Source of the DNA: JAVVEH01 sp032251435
Lineage (GTDB): Bacteria > Verrucomicrobiota > Lentisphaeria > Oligosphaerales > MVZH01
Direction: 5' to 3'
Length of the DNA stretch: 52,195 nt
Assembly (NCBI GenBank): GCA_032251435.1
Contig: JAVVEH010000030.1
Coordinates: 1-52,195 of the forward strand
The notes below the pieces were generated by a model, which did no database searches, was not told the DNA's origin, and worked only from the letters and a program-made list of their open reading frames with translations. Each line of letters begins with the position of its first letter. Position 1 is the first letter of the stretch. A program made the translations under genes and the position numbers. This document shows positions 8,767-17,602 of the stretch, piece after piece.

Positions 8767-10917
8767 ATGACACCCACACAACAAACTGAGGAAAGCGCCC
8801 GGGTCAAGCCGGCGGAAAGCTCTGTCGCGGGACGCCCGCCCGGCCGCCTATGGCGTGTCATCGGGCGCGGGCTGCTGAAGATCTTGATCCTCGGGCTGGT
8901 AGCCGCGGGGCTGTTAAGCGTGGGGCTGTATGTTTCCGCCCCGGTGATTCTTGAAAAGCTGGGGCCGGGCGCGGGCCGCTTGCTCGGCGTTCACAACCTG
9001 TCTTTCGAGGTGGAAAAACTCAGTTTCTCAACGGTGGAGCTGACGGATATTCACGTGGGAGAAGGCGCTGATCAGGGAATCACCATCGATCGGGCGCGTA
9101 TTCAGCGCCCCGGCAAGCCCGGACAGCCGGACAGCGTCGACATGTCCGGCCTCAACATCACTTGGATGGCCCGGAACGGCAGCCTGTTTATTCCGGGTGT
9201 CTCGCGACGAATATCCAACCCGAAGGACATTCCGCCTGCCGTCCGGCTGGTCAGCGAGTCGTTGCGGTTTCCGGAGCAACTTGGCGTGTTCGATTTTCCC
9301 CTGACCATAACTATAAACCGTTCCGCCGTGACGGTTATGGATGTATCTCCCGGAGCGACGAAGCGTGTGGTTTTTCCTTTTGAAGCGCGGGTGGTCATGG
9401 AGAAGCCCGGCATCGGCACGGTCACCGTTAAAGGCGGGGGCGGGGGGGGAGACGGTCCCCTTCCTTTTTTACCCGCGGACATCCGTTGCGGGAGCTGGAC
9501 GTATGCTTTTTCCGGCGCGGTTTCCGCGGAAACCCCCAGGGTTGAGATCTCTGTCACGTGTGACGTGACAGACATCACGTACAAACGGGAAAACGGGACC
9601 GTGTCGATTCCACGCGTGACCTTGGCCGGCCGGGTGGTTGAGGGTGAGAACCGCGCGTTGGATGGTTCGATTTCCATCGCCTGCGCGGCGGCATCCGCCC
9701 GCGGCTGGGGTCTCGCCCTTGCGGACATATCGGTGGATCTTCCTCTTCAGTTTCAACTTACGGATAAACTTGTTTTCACATCCGCCCAAGGGAAAGGGGC
9801 GCTGGCTATCGCTTCCGTGAGCCACCGCGGTCAACCGCTGGGAGCGGTCACGGCGGATATTCTTCAAGCGGAAGAAACGCTAAGCCTGGCCGGCCGCTTT
9901 GTTCCGGCGGCGGAAAAAAAGGCGCCCCCGGTGGATATCGCCGCCAGGATGACGCTATCCGGCGGTGCCGATAAGCCCGTTTCCTCCTGGGCCGCGGAGA
10001 TCGCCTGGCGACCCGAACAGGTCAACTGTGGCGCGTTCATTCCGGCGGCGAAGGGAATCATCATGTCCGGGTCAGTGAGCATCACCGCGGGGACCGCGGC
10101 GATGGGCAGCGGGGGGGCAACCGGAGCGGTGGCGCTGACCGTGACGGACGCCCGGGTCGAGCACCCGGCGACGAAAACCATTCTGGACGGCCTTGATATC
10201 CGCTTCGCCATTCCCGACACGCGGATCCTCCGCAGCGCTCCAGCCCAAACCGTTCATTGCCAATCACTGACCTGCGGGAACATTACTTTAGCCAATGGCG
10301 ATATTCGGTTTCAACTTGAACCCGGCAATGTCCTGTTTATAGAAGCCGGGTCGCTGGAATGGTGCGACGGTAAACTGGATTTAGGGGCTATGCGGTTCGA
10401 CCCCGGCCAATCAGACACGATTGGTTTCACTGTTTTCTGTGACCGGTTGAAACTCGCGGAGCTGCTCAATCAACTGAGCGTCGCTCAGGCTTCCGGCGCC
10501 GGACGCGTGGGCGGGCGGCTGCCCGTGCGCCTGTCAAAGGGAAAGGTGGAGATTGATGAGGGATTTCTCTATTCAACCCCGGGTGAGGGCGGTCGTATCC
10601 AACTTCATCAGTTCGCGGCGACGGGATTGGCGGACACCATTCAGATGGCGATCGCCCGGGAGGCCTTGAAAGAGTATGATTATACATGGCTGCGGATGGC
10701 GCTTAACACCCGGGGTGAGACGCTGACCATCAATCTCAAAATGGACGGGGCGCCGACGGGAAAGCTGGCCTTTACGTATGATGAGAAAACGGCGCTGAAA
10801 AAAGCCGGGGCGGGTGATCCCGGCGCTTTGTTTCAAGGCATCAGCTTCGATATTAATTTCGCTGTTCCGATAAACGAGGTCATTTACCTGGGTGGCAAAG
10901 CCGGTGAGATGTTTTGA
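8767..10917 (+). CDS. ydbH: YdbH-like inner-membrane-anchored AsmA-family protein (lipid transport to the outer membrane)
   Basis: A 716-residue protein with one N-terminal membrane helix (about residues 38-58: ILILGLVAAGLLSVGLYV) and a long, beta-rich periplasmic body, as in AsmA-like bridge proteins. The C-terminal region, with GGRLPVRLSKGKVEIDEGFL and a run ending IKLAFTYDEK-like strands, matches the YdbH C-terminal domain type. In E. coli, YdbH with TamB and YhdP moves phospholipids to the outer membrane, and YnbE is its outer-membrane lipoprotein partner. The assignment is strengthened by order: small lipoprotein and YdbL homologues follow at once, exactly as in E. coli ydbH-ynbE-ydbL. 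Confidence 0.8.
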   Translation: MTPTQQTEESARVKPAESSVAGRPPGRLWRVIGRGLLKILILGLVAAGLLSVGLYVSAPVILEKLGPGAGRLLGVHNLSFEVEKLSFSTVELTDIHVGEGADQGITIDRARIQRPGKPGQPDSVDMSGLNITWMARNGSLFIPGVSRRISNPKDIPPAVRLVSESLRFPEQLGVFDFPLTITINRSAVTVMDVSPGATKRVVFPFEARVVMEKPGIGTVTVKGGGGGGDGPLPFLPADIRCGSWTYAFSGAVSAETPRVEISVTCDVTDITYKRENGTVSIPRVTLAGRVVEGENRALDGSISIACAAASARGWGLALADISVDLPLQFQLTDKLVFTSAQGKGALAIASVSHRGQPLGAVTADILQAEETLSLAGRFVPAAEKKAPPVDIAARMTLSGGADKPVSSWAAEIAWRPEQVNCGAFIPAAKGIIMSGSVSITAGTAAMGSGGATGAVALTVTDARVEHPATKTILDGLDIRFAIPDTRILRSAPAQTVHCQSLTCGNITLANGDIRFQLEPGNVLFIEAGSLEWCDGKLDLGAMRFDPGQSDTIGFTVFCDRLKLAELLNQLSVAQASGAGRVGGRLPVRLSKGKVEIDEGFLYSTPGEGGRIQLHQFAATGLADTIQMAIAREALKEYDYTWLRMALNTRGETLTINLKMDGAPTGKLAFTYDEKTALKKAGAGDPGALFQGISFDINFAVPINEVIYLGGKAGEMF

Positions 10918-10963
10918 CCCGCGTGCGGACGAACGATAAAGTCAACTAAAAAAAAGGAACGCC

Positions 10964-11164
10964 ATGAAACCGTTACATCGATGGCTGGCCGCGCTGGCCG
11001 CGCTCTGCTTGCTCAGCGCCTGCCGGACGGAACACAAAGTGGAATTGGAAGTCAAACCCATGCATATCACGATTGATGTGAATGTGAAAGTGGACAAGGA
11101 GCTGGACAACTTTTTCGGCGACCTTGACGAACAGGATGCGACAATGGAAGGGAAAACACAATGA
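10964..11164 (+). CDS. ynbE: YnbE-like outer-membrane lipoprotein
   Basis: A 66-residue lipoprotein. The signal peptide MKPLHRWLAALAALCLLSAC ends in the lipobox LLSAC (Cys 20). The mature part is short and amphipathic (KVELEVKPMHITIDVNVKVDKELDNFF), with the pattern of alternating beta residues seen in YnbE. In E. coli, YnbE multimerises and docks on the YdbH C-terminus to complete the bridge across the periplasm. A good AAGGA ribosome-binding site lies 7 nt before the ATG. The stop overlaps the start of the ydbL-like gene by four bases, so the pair is translationally coupled. Confidence 0.85.
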   Translation: MKPLHRWLAALAALCLLSACRTEHKVELEVKPMHITIDVNVKVDKELDNFFGDLDEQDATMEGKTQ

Positions 11165-11535
11165 AAAAATGGATTCTAATCGCCGTGTTGGCTGTTTTCG
11201 CCGGGATCGTCCGCGCCCGGGCGACGGATATGGATGACGTGAAAAAACGGATGGCGGACCGGTTGCCGACGTTAAATAAACTTAAAACCGAGTTGATCAT
11301 CGGGGAGGACAATCAGGCGTTCCTCGCGGTGAAAGGCGATATTAGCGAAGATGACCAGAAAAGTGTTGACGCTGAAAACGCCGACCGCGCGTTTGTGTAT
11401 GAAAAAATCGCCTCCGCCACCGGCGCGTCAATAGAAAAAGTTCGGACACGGCGGGCGGAGCAGATCGCGGAAAAATCCCAGCCCGGGCTTTGGTTGCAGA
11501 AAGCGGATGGGACCTGGTATAAAAAAGAAAAATAG
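11161..11535 (+). CDS. ydbL: YdbL-like periplasmic protein (DUF1318)
   Basis: A 124-residue protein with an N-terminal signal peptide (MKKWILIAVLAVFAGIVRARA) and the short DUF1318 body: MKKRMADRLPTL-like opening, then GEDNQAFL, a stretch of acidic residues (DAENADRAFVYEKIA) and the closing IEKVRTRRAEQIAEKS, PGLWLQKADGTWY. In E. coli YdbL is the third member of the YdbH-YnbE system and modulates their interaction. ATG at 11161 overlaps the ynbE stop, with GGAAGGG upstream. No terminator is visible in the 110 bp before the next gene. Confidence 0.85.
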   Translation: MKKWILIAVLAVFAGIVRARATDMDDVKKRMADRLPTLNKLKTELIIGEDNQAFLAVKGDISEDDQKSVDAENADRAFVYEKIASATGASIEKVRTRRAEQIAEKSQPGLWLQKADGTWYKKEK

Positions 11536-11666
11536 CCACCGGCTTGGCGGAAGTTGCGGTTCGGTAAACAGGGATTAACTTAACGCCGATGTGGCGAGAG
11601 TGGTTTTTCGCCGTTAAACGGTGATGACACCGCGGTCACGCATATGTGGGAATAGACCGATTAACT

Positions 11667-11951
11667 ATGAGTGATGACATGCAAACCAGTAAAGAAGAGA
11701 TCCGTCAGAAGCTGAAAACGCTGCTGGTGGAAAATTTATCGCTTGAAGATATTACCGCCGATGAGATCGCGGATGACGAAGTGCTTTTCGGGGATGGATT
11801 GGGGCTGGATTCTCTGGACGCCGTGGAGGTTGTGGTGATTTTGCAACGCAACTGGGGCGTGGAAGTCAAAGACATGACCCAGGGAAAGAAAATTCTCTAT
11901 TCCATTGAGACGGTCACGGATTACATCCACGAGCAGGTTAACAAGTCGTAA
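11667..11951 (+). CDS. Acyl carrier protein (first of three in the window)
   Basis: About 94 residues and strongly acidic. The 4'-phosphopantetheine attachment motif is GLDSLDAVEV, with the Ser on the DSL signature. The carrier helix continues LQRNWGVEVKD, and the C-terminal helix TVTDYIHEQVNKS is typical. It opens a block of ketosynthase, chain-length-factor-like protein and a second ACP, so it is more likely a dedicated carrier for that pathway than the housekeeping AcpP. ATG at 11667 is chosen over a GTG seven codons upstream; an ATG at 11679 is also possible. Confidence 0.88.
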   Translation: MSDDMQTSKEEIRQKLKTLLVENLSLEDITADEIADDEVLFGDGLGLDSLDAVEVVVILQRNWGVEVKDMTQGKKILYSIETVTDYIHEQVNKS

Positions 11952-11980
11952 CCGTCATCGCTGGAAAAGACGGATCAAAA

Positions 11981-13222
11981 GTGGCCGGAACCATGCGGGA
12001 TTATCAAGCGGATTTAACTCATGCGGGCGCGGCTTTTGATGATGAGGCCATTGTTGTTTCCGGTCTGGGAGTGATTTCCGCGGCGGGGGCTGGATGTGAG
12101 GCGTCTCTGGTGGCTCTTAAGGCGGGCGGAAGGACATGCGGCCCGGTGAAACGGTTCGCGACCACCATTGATAAACCGGTCTTTGAAGTTTCCGAGCAAT
12201 TAAAAAAATGGCATGGGGAGGGGACGCGGGCGCTGGATCTGGCGCTGGCCGCGGTCGAGGAGGCTTTGCGGTCCGCCAACTTGTCGCCGCCGCCCGCCGA
12301 TCTGCGCGTGGGTGTCTGTCTGGGAACCACCGTGGCCAGCCAATTGAATGATCTCGAGTTTTATCGTCAATACCGGGAGACCGGGACGGGCGCCGTCGCC
12401 GCGCCTGAACGGTTTCTCGCCGGGAATCCCGCCGCGGCGCTTAAACGGCGATACGGGTTCCGCGGGCCGGATATGACGGTTGTCAACGCCTGCTCCTCCG
12501 GCGCCGACGCGATTGGTGTCGCCCGGGACTGGCTTACGGCGGGGCTTTGCGATGTGGTGGTGGCGGGGGGAACGGATGAGTTGAATCAAGTGCCCTTGAC
12601 CGGGTTTCATTCCCTGGGTATTCTGAGCGACACCCCGTGCCGCCCCTTTGATCGTGACCGGACAGGGTTGAATCTGGGCGAAGGAGCCGGCGTGGTGGTG
12701 CTGGAAAAAGCCCGGACGGCCCGGACGCGGGGTGTCCGCCCCAGTGTCGCCTGCGCCGGTTACGGGACGTACGCCGACGCCTATCACTTAACCGCTCCCC
12801 GCCCGGATGGCGGCGCTTTGGAAAAGGCGGTGCGGCGGGCGATGGCGGATGCCCGCGTGGCCCCCGGAGACGTGGCCTTTGTCAACGCCCATGGGACAGC
12901 CACCCCGGATAATGACCGGGTGGAAGGCGCGACGCTCGCGCGGGTTTTCGGTCCCCGGATCTGTGTGTGCTCCACGAAAGGCCACACGGGCCATACGCTG
13001 GGCGCCGCGGGAGGTATTGAAGCGGTGTTCACAGTCCTGGCTCTGCAAAACGGCTGGATTCCGCCGACGCTTGGCTTTGAAAACCAGGATGACGATATCC
13101 CATTATCTCCCACGCGGACCGTGACACCCCTGGCGGGCCGACACGCGGTGTCCACATCACTGGCTTTTGGCGGCAACAATTCCGCGCTTGTTTTCAGCTT
13201 GCCGGCCGGGAGGAGACGATGA
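11981..13222 (+). CDS. Beta-ketoacyl-ACP synthase (KAS II/FabF-like)
   Basis: A 413-residue thiolase-fold ketosynthase that condenses an acyl primer with malonyl-ACP. The full Cys-His-His triad is visible: VVNACSSGAD (nucleophile Cys), VNAHGTATPDND (His) and STKGHTGHTLGAAGG (His). The closing SLAFGGNNSALVF is the usual glycine-rich C-terminus. It sits between an ACP and a ketosynthase-like protein that lacks the catalytic Cys, as in aryl-polyene and type II polyketide loci. GTG at 11981 or ATG at 11993 could be the start; neither has a strong Shine-Dalgarno. The stop overlaps the next start (ATGA). Confidence 0.9.
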   Translation: MAGTMRDYQADLTHAGAAFDDEAIVVSGLGVISAAGAGCEASLVALKAGGRTCGPVKRFATTIDKPVFEVSEQLKKWHGEGTRALDLALAAVEEALRSANLSPPPADLRVGVCLGTTVASQLNDLEFYRQYRETGTGAVAAPERFLAGNPAAALKRRYGFRGPDMTVVNACSSGADAIGVARDWLTAGLCDVVVAGGTDELNQVPLTGFHSLGILSDTPCRPFDRDRTGLNLGEGAGVVVLEKARTARTRGVRPSVACAGYGTYADAYHLTAPRPDGGALEKAVRRAMADARVAPGDVAFVNAHGTATPDNDRVEGATLARVFGPRICVCSTKGHTGHTLGAAGGIEAVFTVLALQNGWIPPTLGFENQDDDIPLSPTRTVTPLAGRHAVSTSLAFGGNNSALVFSLPAGRRR

Positions 13223-13947
13223 AAATCGCCGGCATGGGTCTTGTTTCCTCACTGGGCCGCGGGGTCCAGCGGCACCGTGACGGCGGCCGCCCCGCCGGGC
13301 GCCGGGTGCCCGCGGAGACGCTGAAAGACCGCCACGTCTTGCGCGGGATGCGCCGGGCTGACCGGTTCTGCGCCTTCGCCACCTTGGCCGCGTATGACGC
13401 GCTGACGGCCGGGAACGCGACACCCGATGACACGGATGACACGATGGGCATTATTTTGCTGACAGCTCTCGGACCGCAGGCGACAACCTTCGGATTTTTG
13501 GATGACATCATTGATTACGGTGAAAAAGAAGTGTCGCCGATTAAATTCTCACACTCGGTCCACAACGCCGCCGCCTATTATGTGGCCGCGGCGCTGGGCT
13601 GCCGCGGGCCGACGACGACCATCGCGACCTTCGACGACCCATTCGCGAAAGGGATTCAACTGGCTGGCGTGTGGCTGTCGAGCGGCCGGGCGCGGCGTGT
13701 GCTGGTGGGATGCGTAGAGGAGTTATCCGCGCCATTTGACCATATTCACGACCACCTTTTGAACCCGGAACAGGCGGCGCGGATGCGCCCTTTCGCTTTC
13801 GCCATGGCGCCGGTTGAGGCGCTTTCAGAAGGCGCGGCCTTCCTGTTGCTCACACCGTCTGACGACGGAGCGGATAGGCTGACTGGAATAAACATGAGAA
13901 CCATCGCGGACCTGCTGGCGGCCGCTGAAACATTCGGGAATGGATGA
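13219..13947 (+). CDS. Ketosynthase-like protein lacking the catalytic cysteine (chain-length-factor-like)
   Basis: A 242-residue protein, about half the size of a ketosynthase, of the short 'beta-ketoacyl synthase N-terminal-like' type found beside aryl-polyene synthases. It opens MKIAGMGLVSSLGRGVQ and has the marker FSHSVHNAAAYYVAAALGC. Where a ketosynthase has the nucleophile Cys, this has TIATFDDPFAKGI, so it should be inactive and act as a partner to the upstream enzyme. The Ketosynthase fold continues to LLVGCVEEL-like strands and GAAFLLLT. A strong GGGAGGAG lies just before the ATG. It overlaps genes on both sides by four bases. Confidence 0.78.
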   Translation: MKIAGMGLVSSLGRGVQRHRDGGRPAGRRVPAETLKDRHVLRGMRRADRFCAFATLAAYDALTAGNATPDDTDDTMGIILLTALGPQATTFGFLDDIIDYGEKEVSPIKFSHSVHNAAAYYVAAALGCRGPTTTIATFDDPFAKGIQLAGVWLSSGRARRVLVGCVEELSAPFDHIHDHLLNPEQAARMRPFAFAMAPVEALSEGAAFLLLTPSDDGADRLTGINMRTIADLLAAAETFGNG

Positions 13948-14243
13948 CAATGGAAAAAGCTGAGATACAAGCGATTCTTTTGACCGAGCTCGGAGCGGTT
14001 CTCCGTCGTGAGTTGACGGCGGCTGACGCCGGTGAAACCCTCCGTGTCCTAGGTGTGGATTCGTTATCGATGGTTGAGCTGTTTGTGATTGTGGAACGCG
14101 TGTTCGGCATCCGGTTGCTGGAAGCCGGCCTGGGGAAAGCGGATTTGAGCAGTCTGAGCGCCTTGGCCGAAGCCATCGCCCGGATAAAGAATACCAGCGC
14201 GCCACAGTCATCCCATGGGAAGCCGATTGAGGCGAAGGATTGA
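13944..14243 (+). CDS. Acyl carrier protein (second)
   Basis: About 99 residues. The carrier motif is VLGVDSLSMVELFVIVE, with the phosphopantetheine Ser in DSL. The helix after it, RVFGIRLLEAGLGKADL, and the C-terminal ALAEAIARIK fit the fold; the last 20 residues are a basic tail. ATG at 13944 overlaps the previous stop; an in-frame ATG two codons later is the alternative. Having two distinct ACPs around one ketosynthase pair is typical of dedicated polyene or polyketide systems, not of housekeeping fatty-acid synthesis. Confidence 0.85.
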   Translation: MTMEKAEIQAILLTELGAVLRRELTAADAGETLRVLGVDSLSMVELFVIVERVFGIRLLEAGLGKADLSSLSALAEAIARIKNTSAPQSSHGKPIEAKD

Positions 14244-14293
14244 GGAGACGACCATGCGGCGGCCCGCGCCGGTTGGTTGATTCTAAATCACCT

Positions 14294-15178
14294 ATGATCC
14301 GTCACCTGTTTATATTAGTCTGCGGGGTGTTTTTCTGTTCCACCGCGGTCATCATGATCAAAGAGTGTTCCGTGGATCCGGTCTTGTTGGCCGCCTTCCG
14401 GCTCGCCGTGGCCGTGATCGTTTTGAGCCCGTTTTTTCTGCGGGATGTGGCCCGCCACCGTGGGGCTTTCGGGAAACGGGAGCTTAGGATGAGCCTGCTG
14501 CCGGGGCTGTTGCTGGCCGTCCATTTCATCACGTGGATCATCGCGGCGCGCATGACTTCGGCGGCCAATGCCAGTTTAATTGTCAATCTGGTGCCGGTGG
14601 TCATGCCGTTTTTGCTGGTGGTTCTGGTGGGGGAGCGGATCACGCCAGGCGAGTTATCCGGCACCGCCCTGGCCATGATCGGCCTGCTGATGCTGTCTCT
14701 GGTTGATTTTCACCTGAACAAGACGCATTTCGCCGGCGACATGTTGTGTTTTTTTTCCATGCTGTTTTTCGCCGTTTACCTGGCGTTGGCGCGGAAAAAC
14801 CGGAAACACGTGCCGACGGTGTGGCTGTATTTGGTTCCCCTTTACGCGCTCGCCGCGGTGTTTTGTTTTATCGCGGCGTTGTTCCGGGTGAATCCGATCC
14901 AAGTCTATAGCATGAAGGACGTGACGATGATCCTGGGGCTGGGACTGCTGCCGACCGTCATCGGGCACACGACCCTCAACTATTCACTCAAGCATGTGCG
15001 GGGACAAGTGGTGAGTATTGTGAATATGGGGCAGTTTGTCTTTGCTGGAATCATGGCTTTTTTGCTGCTCAACGAAACCCCGAGGCTCGTGTTTTATCCA
15101 GCCAGCGCGCTCCTGATGGCGGGAGCGATTCTCGCAGTCCGCGCCGCCCCGCGGAAACCCTTGCGACAACCCGCTTGA
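14294..15178 (+). CDS. EamA/DMT-family membrane transporter
   Basis: About 294 residues with ten predicted membrane helices in two EamA halves: first FILVCGVFFCSTAVIMI, then FHFITWIIAAR-like and NASLIVNLVPVVMPFLLVVLVGER, second half FAGDMLCFFSMLFFAVYLALA to PTVIGHTTLNYSLKHV and a last pair closing LNETPRLVFYPASALLMAGAI. DMT carriers export metabolites, amino acids or lipid-linked sugars. Its place directly after the ACP/ketosynthase block suggests, without proof, export of the product or a precursor. ATG at 14294 lacks a clear ribosome-binding site; a TTG at 14240 overlapping the ACP stop is in frame and would couple translation. It converges on the minus-strand glycosyltransferase with 10 bp between stops. 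Confidence 0.85.
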   Translation: MIRHLFILVCGVFFCSTAVIMIKECSVDPVLLAAFRLAVAVIVLSPFFLRDVARHRGAFGKRELRMSLLPGLLLAVHFITWIIAARMTSAANASLIVNLVPVVMPFLLVVLVGERITPGELSGTALAMIGLLMLSLVDFHLNKTHFAGDMLCFFSMLFFAVYLALARKNRKHVPTVWLYLVPLYALAAVFCFIAALFRVNPIQVYSMKDVTMILGLGLLPTVIGHTTLNYSLKHVRGQVVSIVNMGQFVFAGIMAFLLLNETPRLVFYPASALLMAGAILAVRAAPRKPLRQPA

Positions 15179-15188
15179 TCTCTGGGAC

Positions 15189-16418
15189 TCACCCGGCGAG
15201 GAAGCGGTCGGCCAGCGGCTTGACGCAGTCGGCGGCGGCGAAATGCTCAAGGATGGTTTCACGGGCGTTCGCCCCCAATTCCGCTCTCAGCCCCGGGTTG
15301 GTCAGCAGGCTGCCCAGCGCGTGCGCCAGAGCGTCCGGGTTTTTTTGTGGAATGAGCACGCCATTAACGGTATTGGTGATGATCTCGTCCGCGGCGGAAA
15401 CAGTGGTGCTGACGACCGGCAACCCGCAGCACATCGCCTCTAATATGACATTGGGCAAGCCGTCATGATCGCCTTGCTCGTCAATAATGGACGGATGGCA
15501 GAATACGGCCGTCTCGGTCTCCATTAACGCCATGACCGCCGCTTGGCGCATCTCTCCGGTCAAGCGGACACAGTCGTCCAGCTTGAGGATTTTTATCATT
15601 TCCGTTAGCGGTTTCCGCAGCTCACCGTCGCCGACAATCAAGCACGTGATGTCCAGTCCGTCAGAGCGCAATAAATCACAGGCGTCGATCAAGTCGCAAT
15701 AGCCTTTTTTAGGAACCAAGCGGCCGACCGCGAGTATCAAGTGTCCTTTACCCTTGGAACAGTGTTTCAGGATGTCAGCGGGAAGCCCGTGCCGGACCAG
15801 GAGCAGGTTGGCGTGGTGTTCCCGGGGCAGAAGGGTCTGTAATCGTTTAATCCCCTTCCGCGTGCAACAGGTGATCACATCCGCGCCGCGCAAATAAGCC
15901 CGGGTGTTTTCGGCTTCCTGGCTGAAAATGTCCCAAGCGTGTGTGCCCACACTGAAGGGGATATTCAAAACTCTGGCGGCTTCCCTGGCGATCTCCGCCG
16001 TGACATGGGCGAATTGCGCGTGAAACCGGGTGACACCTTCTTTTTCCCCGTAGTGGCGCAGTATCACCACCCGGTGAAAAAGCCTGAAGCGACGGGGAAT
16101 GCCCCGTCGGCCGCGGATGCCTTTGCCGAATAATGTCCGGAGAAACAAGGCGCAATACGCCGGGAATTTCCTGATCAGGAACCGTCCATGCGCGCGGAGG
16201 CTGGCGGGGGTAAAAAAACCGGACGAATAGCGGATTCTGTCCGCATCCGGCACCGCTGGGCGGTTGTGCTTGTTTCCCCGCCAGCGGTCGAGGGCGAAAA
16301 CCTGTACAGTCAGACCGGCTTGCCGCAGCGCCTGTATTTCACGGGCGACAAATGTTTCCGTCAGCGACGGATATTCGGCGACGATATAGGCGATTTTTCG
16401 GTTGTGTGACTGACTCAT
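15189..16418 (-). CDS. Glycosyltransferase family 4 (GT-B fold), WcaL-like
   Basis: A 409-residue GT4 enzyme. It opens IAYIVAEYPSLTETFVAREI, the family's common start in exopolysaccharide transferases. The C-terminal donor domain shows LILAVGRLVPKKGYCDLIDA, then VRLTGEMRQ and the E-x7-E region GLPNVILEAMCCGLPVVSTTVSAADEI. It probably transfers a hexose from a nucleotide sugar to a glycolipid or polysaccharide at the cytoplasmic face. ATG at 16418 overlaps the stop of the upstream transferase by four bases, so the two are cotranscribed. The acceptor is unknown. Confidence 0.88.
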   Translation of the reverse strand: MSQSHNRKIAYIVAEYPSLTETFVAREIQALRQAGLTVQVFALDRWRGNKHNRPAVPDADRIRYSSGFFTPASLRAHGRFLIRKFPAYCALFLRTLFGKGIRGRRGIPRRFRLFHRVVILRHYGEKEGVTRFHAQFAHVTAEIAREAARVLNIPFSVGTHAWDIFSQEAENTRAYLRGADVITCCTRKGIKRLQTLLPREHHANLLLVRHGLPADILKHCSKGKGHLILAVGRLVPKKGYCDLIDACDLLRSDGLDITCLIVGDGELRKPLTEMIKILKLDDCVRLTGEMRQAAVMALMETETAVFCHPSIIDEQGDHDGLPNVILEAMCCGLPVVSTTVSAADEIITNTVNGVLIPQKNPDALAHALGSLLTNPGLRAELGANARETILEHFAAADCVKPLADRFLAG

Positions 16419-17554
16419 GTTTTCCTTTCCGCGGCAGCCCTGTAAACCGCGTCCATGCTCGCCATGTGGTCCGCCCAGGTGAAGCGGGCGGCCCGCTTGA
16501 CACCCGCTTCCGCCAACCGCCCGCGCTCGGCGTCATCACGGATCATGATTGTTAATTCATCCGCCCAGCCGGCGATGTCGTCCGGCGGTCGCGCGGGCAT
16601 TGTTTCCCCGACCACTTCCGGCAACGCTCCCTGGTCTGAGACCATGGCGGGCGTGCCACAGGCCATGGCTTCCAGGGGGGGCAGCCCGAACCCCTCGCAC
16701 AAGGAGGGGAAGACACAGATATCCGCCGCCCGGTAAAGAGCGGGCAAATCCGCCGACGGCACAAAGCCTAACAGATGAACGTGATCCATGATGCCCAGTT
16801 CCCGGGCCCGTTGCCTGAGATCCACGCGTTCCCATCCCCGGCCGCCGGCGATGACTAGATCCCGCGATGTCACGCCGTTTTGCCGAAGTGTCTTAAAGAT
16901 GTTTAACAGTCCCGGAAGGTTTTTCTTAGGTTCAATTTGGCCGACAAACAACAGAAACCGTTCCGGCAATCGATACGCGGCCCTCAAACGGTCTCTTTCT
17001 CCGGCCGCCGCCCGAGGCTGAAACCGCTCATCAACCGCCCAGGGCACAACCCGCGTTTTGTCCGCGGCGTCCGGGAAAAAATCAATCAGCGCTTGCCGCG
17101 CGCTGCGCGACGGAACGACAATGACGGCCGCGGAGTTGACTGTCCGCGGCAGGCAAAACCGGTAATGAGCCACGGTTGATGCCCGGCAAAGCTCAGGATG
17201 ACTGTACACAAGCGCGTCATGAATGGTGACCACACGCGGGGTTTTTCCCCGCCGGGGGGCCACATAACCCGGATGGTGTGACACGTCGAATGCTGACCGG
17301 TCCACTTTCCCAGGGAGCAAAACACGTTGCTGGAAAAGTCGGAACAGTTTCCAGTTAAAGGGAACAGCGCACCGTACTGTGCGGATGTTTTTTCCGCGCG
17401 CGTCCGGCAGGGGAGACGATTTCCGCATAAAAAAACTGTAGCGCAAGCTCCCGTAGGCAGCGGCCGCCTGGCCCAGTCCATAGATGGTGGTTTCCACGCC
17501 GGAAACCCCTTTCCGGACCAGTAACCCGTCAATTGCCACATGGAGCTGTCGCAA
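16415..17554 (-). CDS. Glycosyltransferase family 4, MtfB-like
   Basis: A 379-residue GT4 enzyme, mannosyltransferase-like. It has HPGYVAPRRGKTPRVVTIHDALVY-type acceptor-domain words, then RFLLFVGQIEPKKNLPGLL and the donor-site motif FPSLCEGFGLPPLEAMACGTP with the spaced glutamates, followed by PEVVGE. The start appears to be TTG at 17554, because GGGAG lies 6-7 nt upstream and no in-frame ATG fits. It is the first gene of a two-gene unit preceded by a promoter at 17603-17630. Confidence 0.86.
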   Translation of the reverse strand: MRQLHVAIDGLLVRKGVSGVETTIYGLGQAAAAYGSLRYSFFMRKSSPLPDARGKNIRTVRCAVPFNWKLFRLFQQRVLLPGKVDRSAFDVSHHPGYVAPRRGKTPRVVTIHDALVYSHPELCRASTVAHYRFCLPRTVNSAAVIVVPSRSARQALIDFFPDAADKTRVVPWAVDERFQPRAAAGERDRLRAAYRLPERFLLFVGQIEPKKNLPGLLNIFKTLRQNGVTSRDLVIAGGRGWERVDLRQRARELGIMDHVHLLGFVPSADLPALYRAADICVFPSLCEGFGLPPLEAMACGTPAMVSDQGALPEVVGETMPARPPDDIAGWADELTIMIRDDAERGRLAEAGVKRAARFTWADHMASMDAVYRAAAERKT

Positions 17555-17602
17555 AAATCACTCCCGTACATGACTGCCGTGAACCACGTTTTGACTAACC
17601 CC

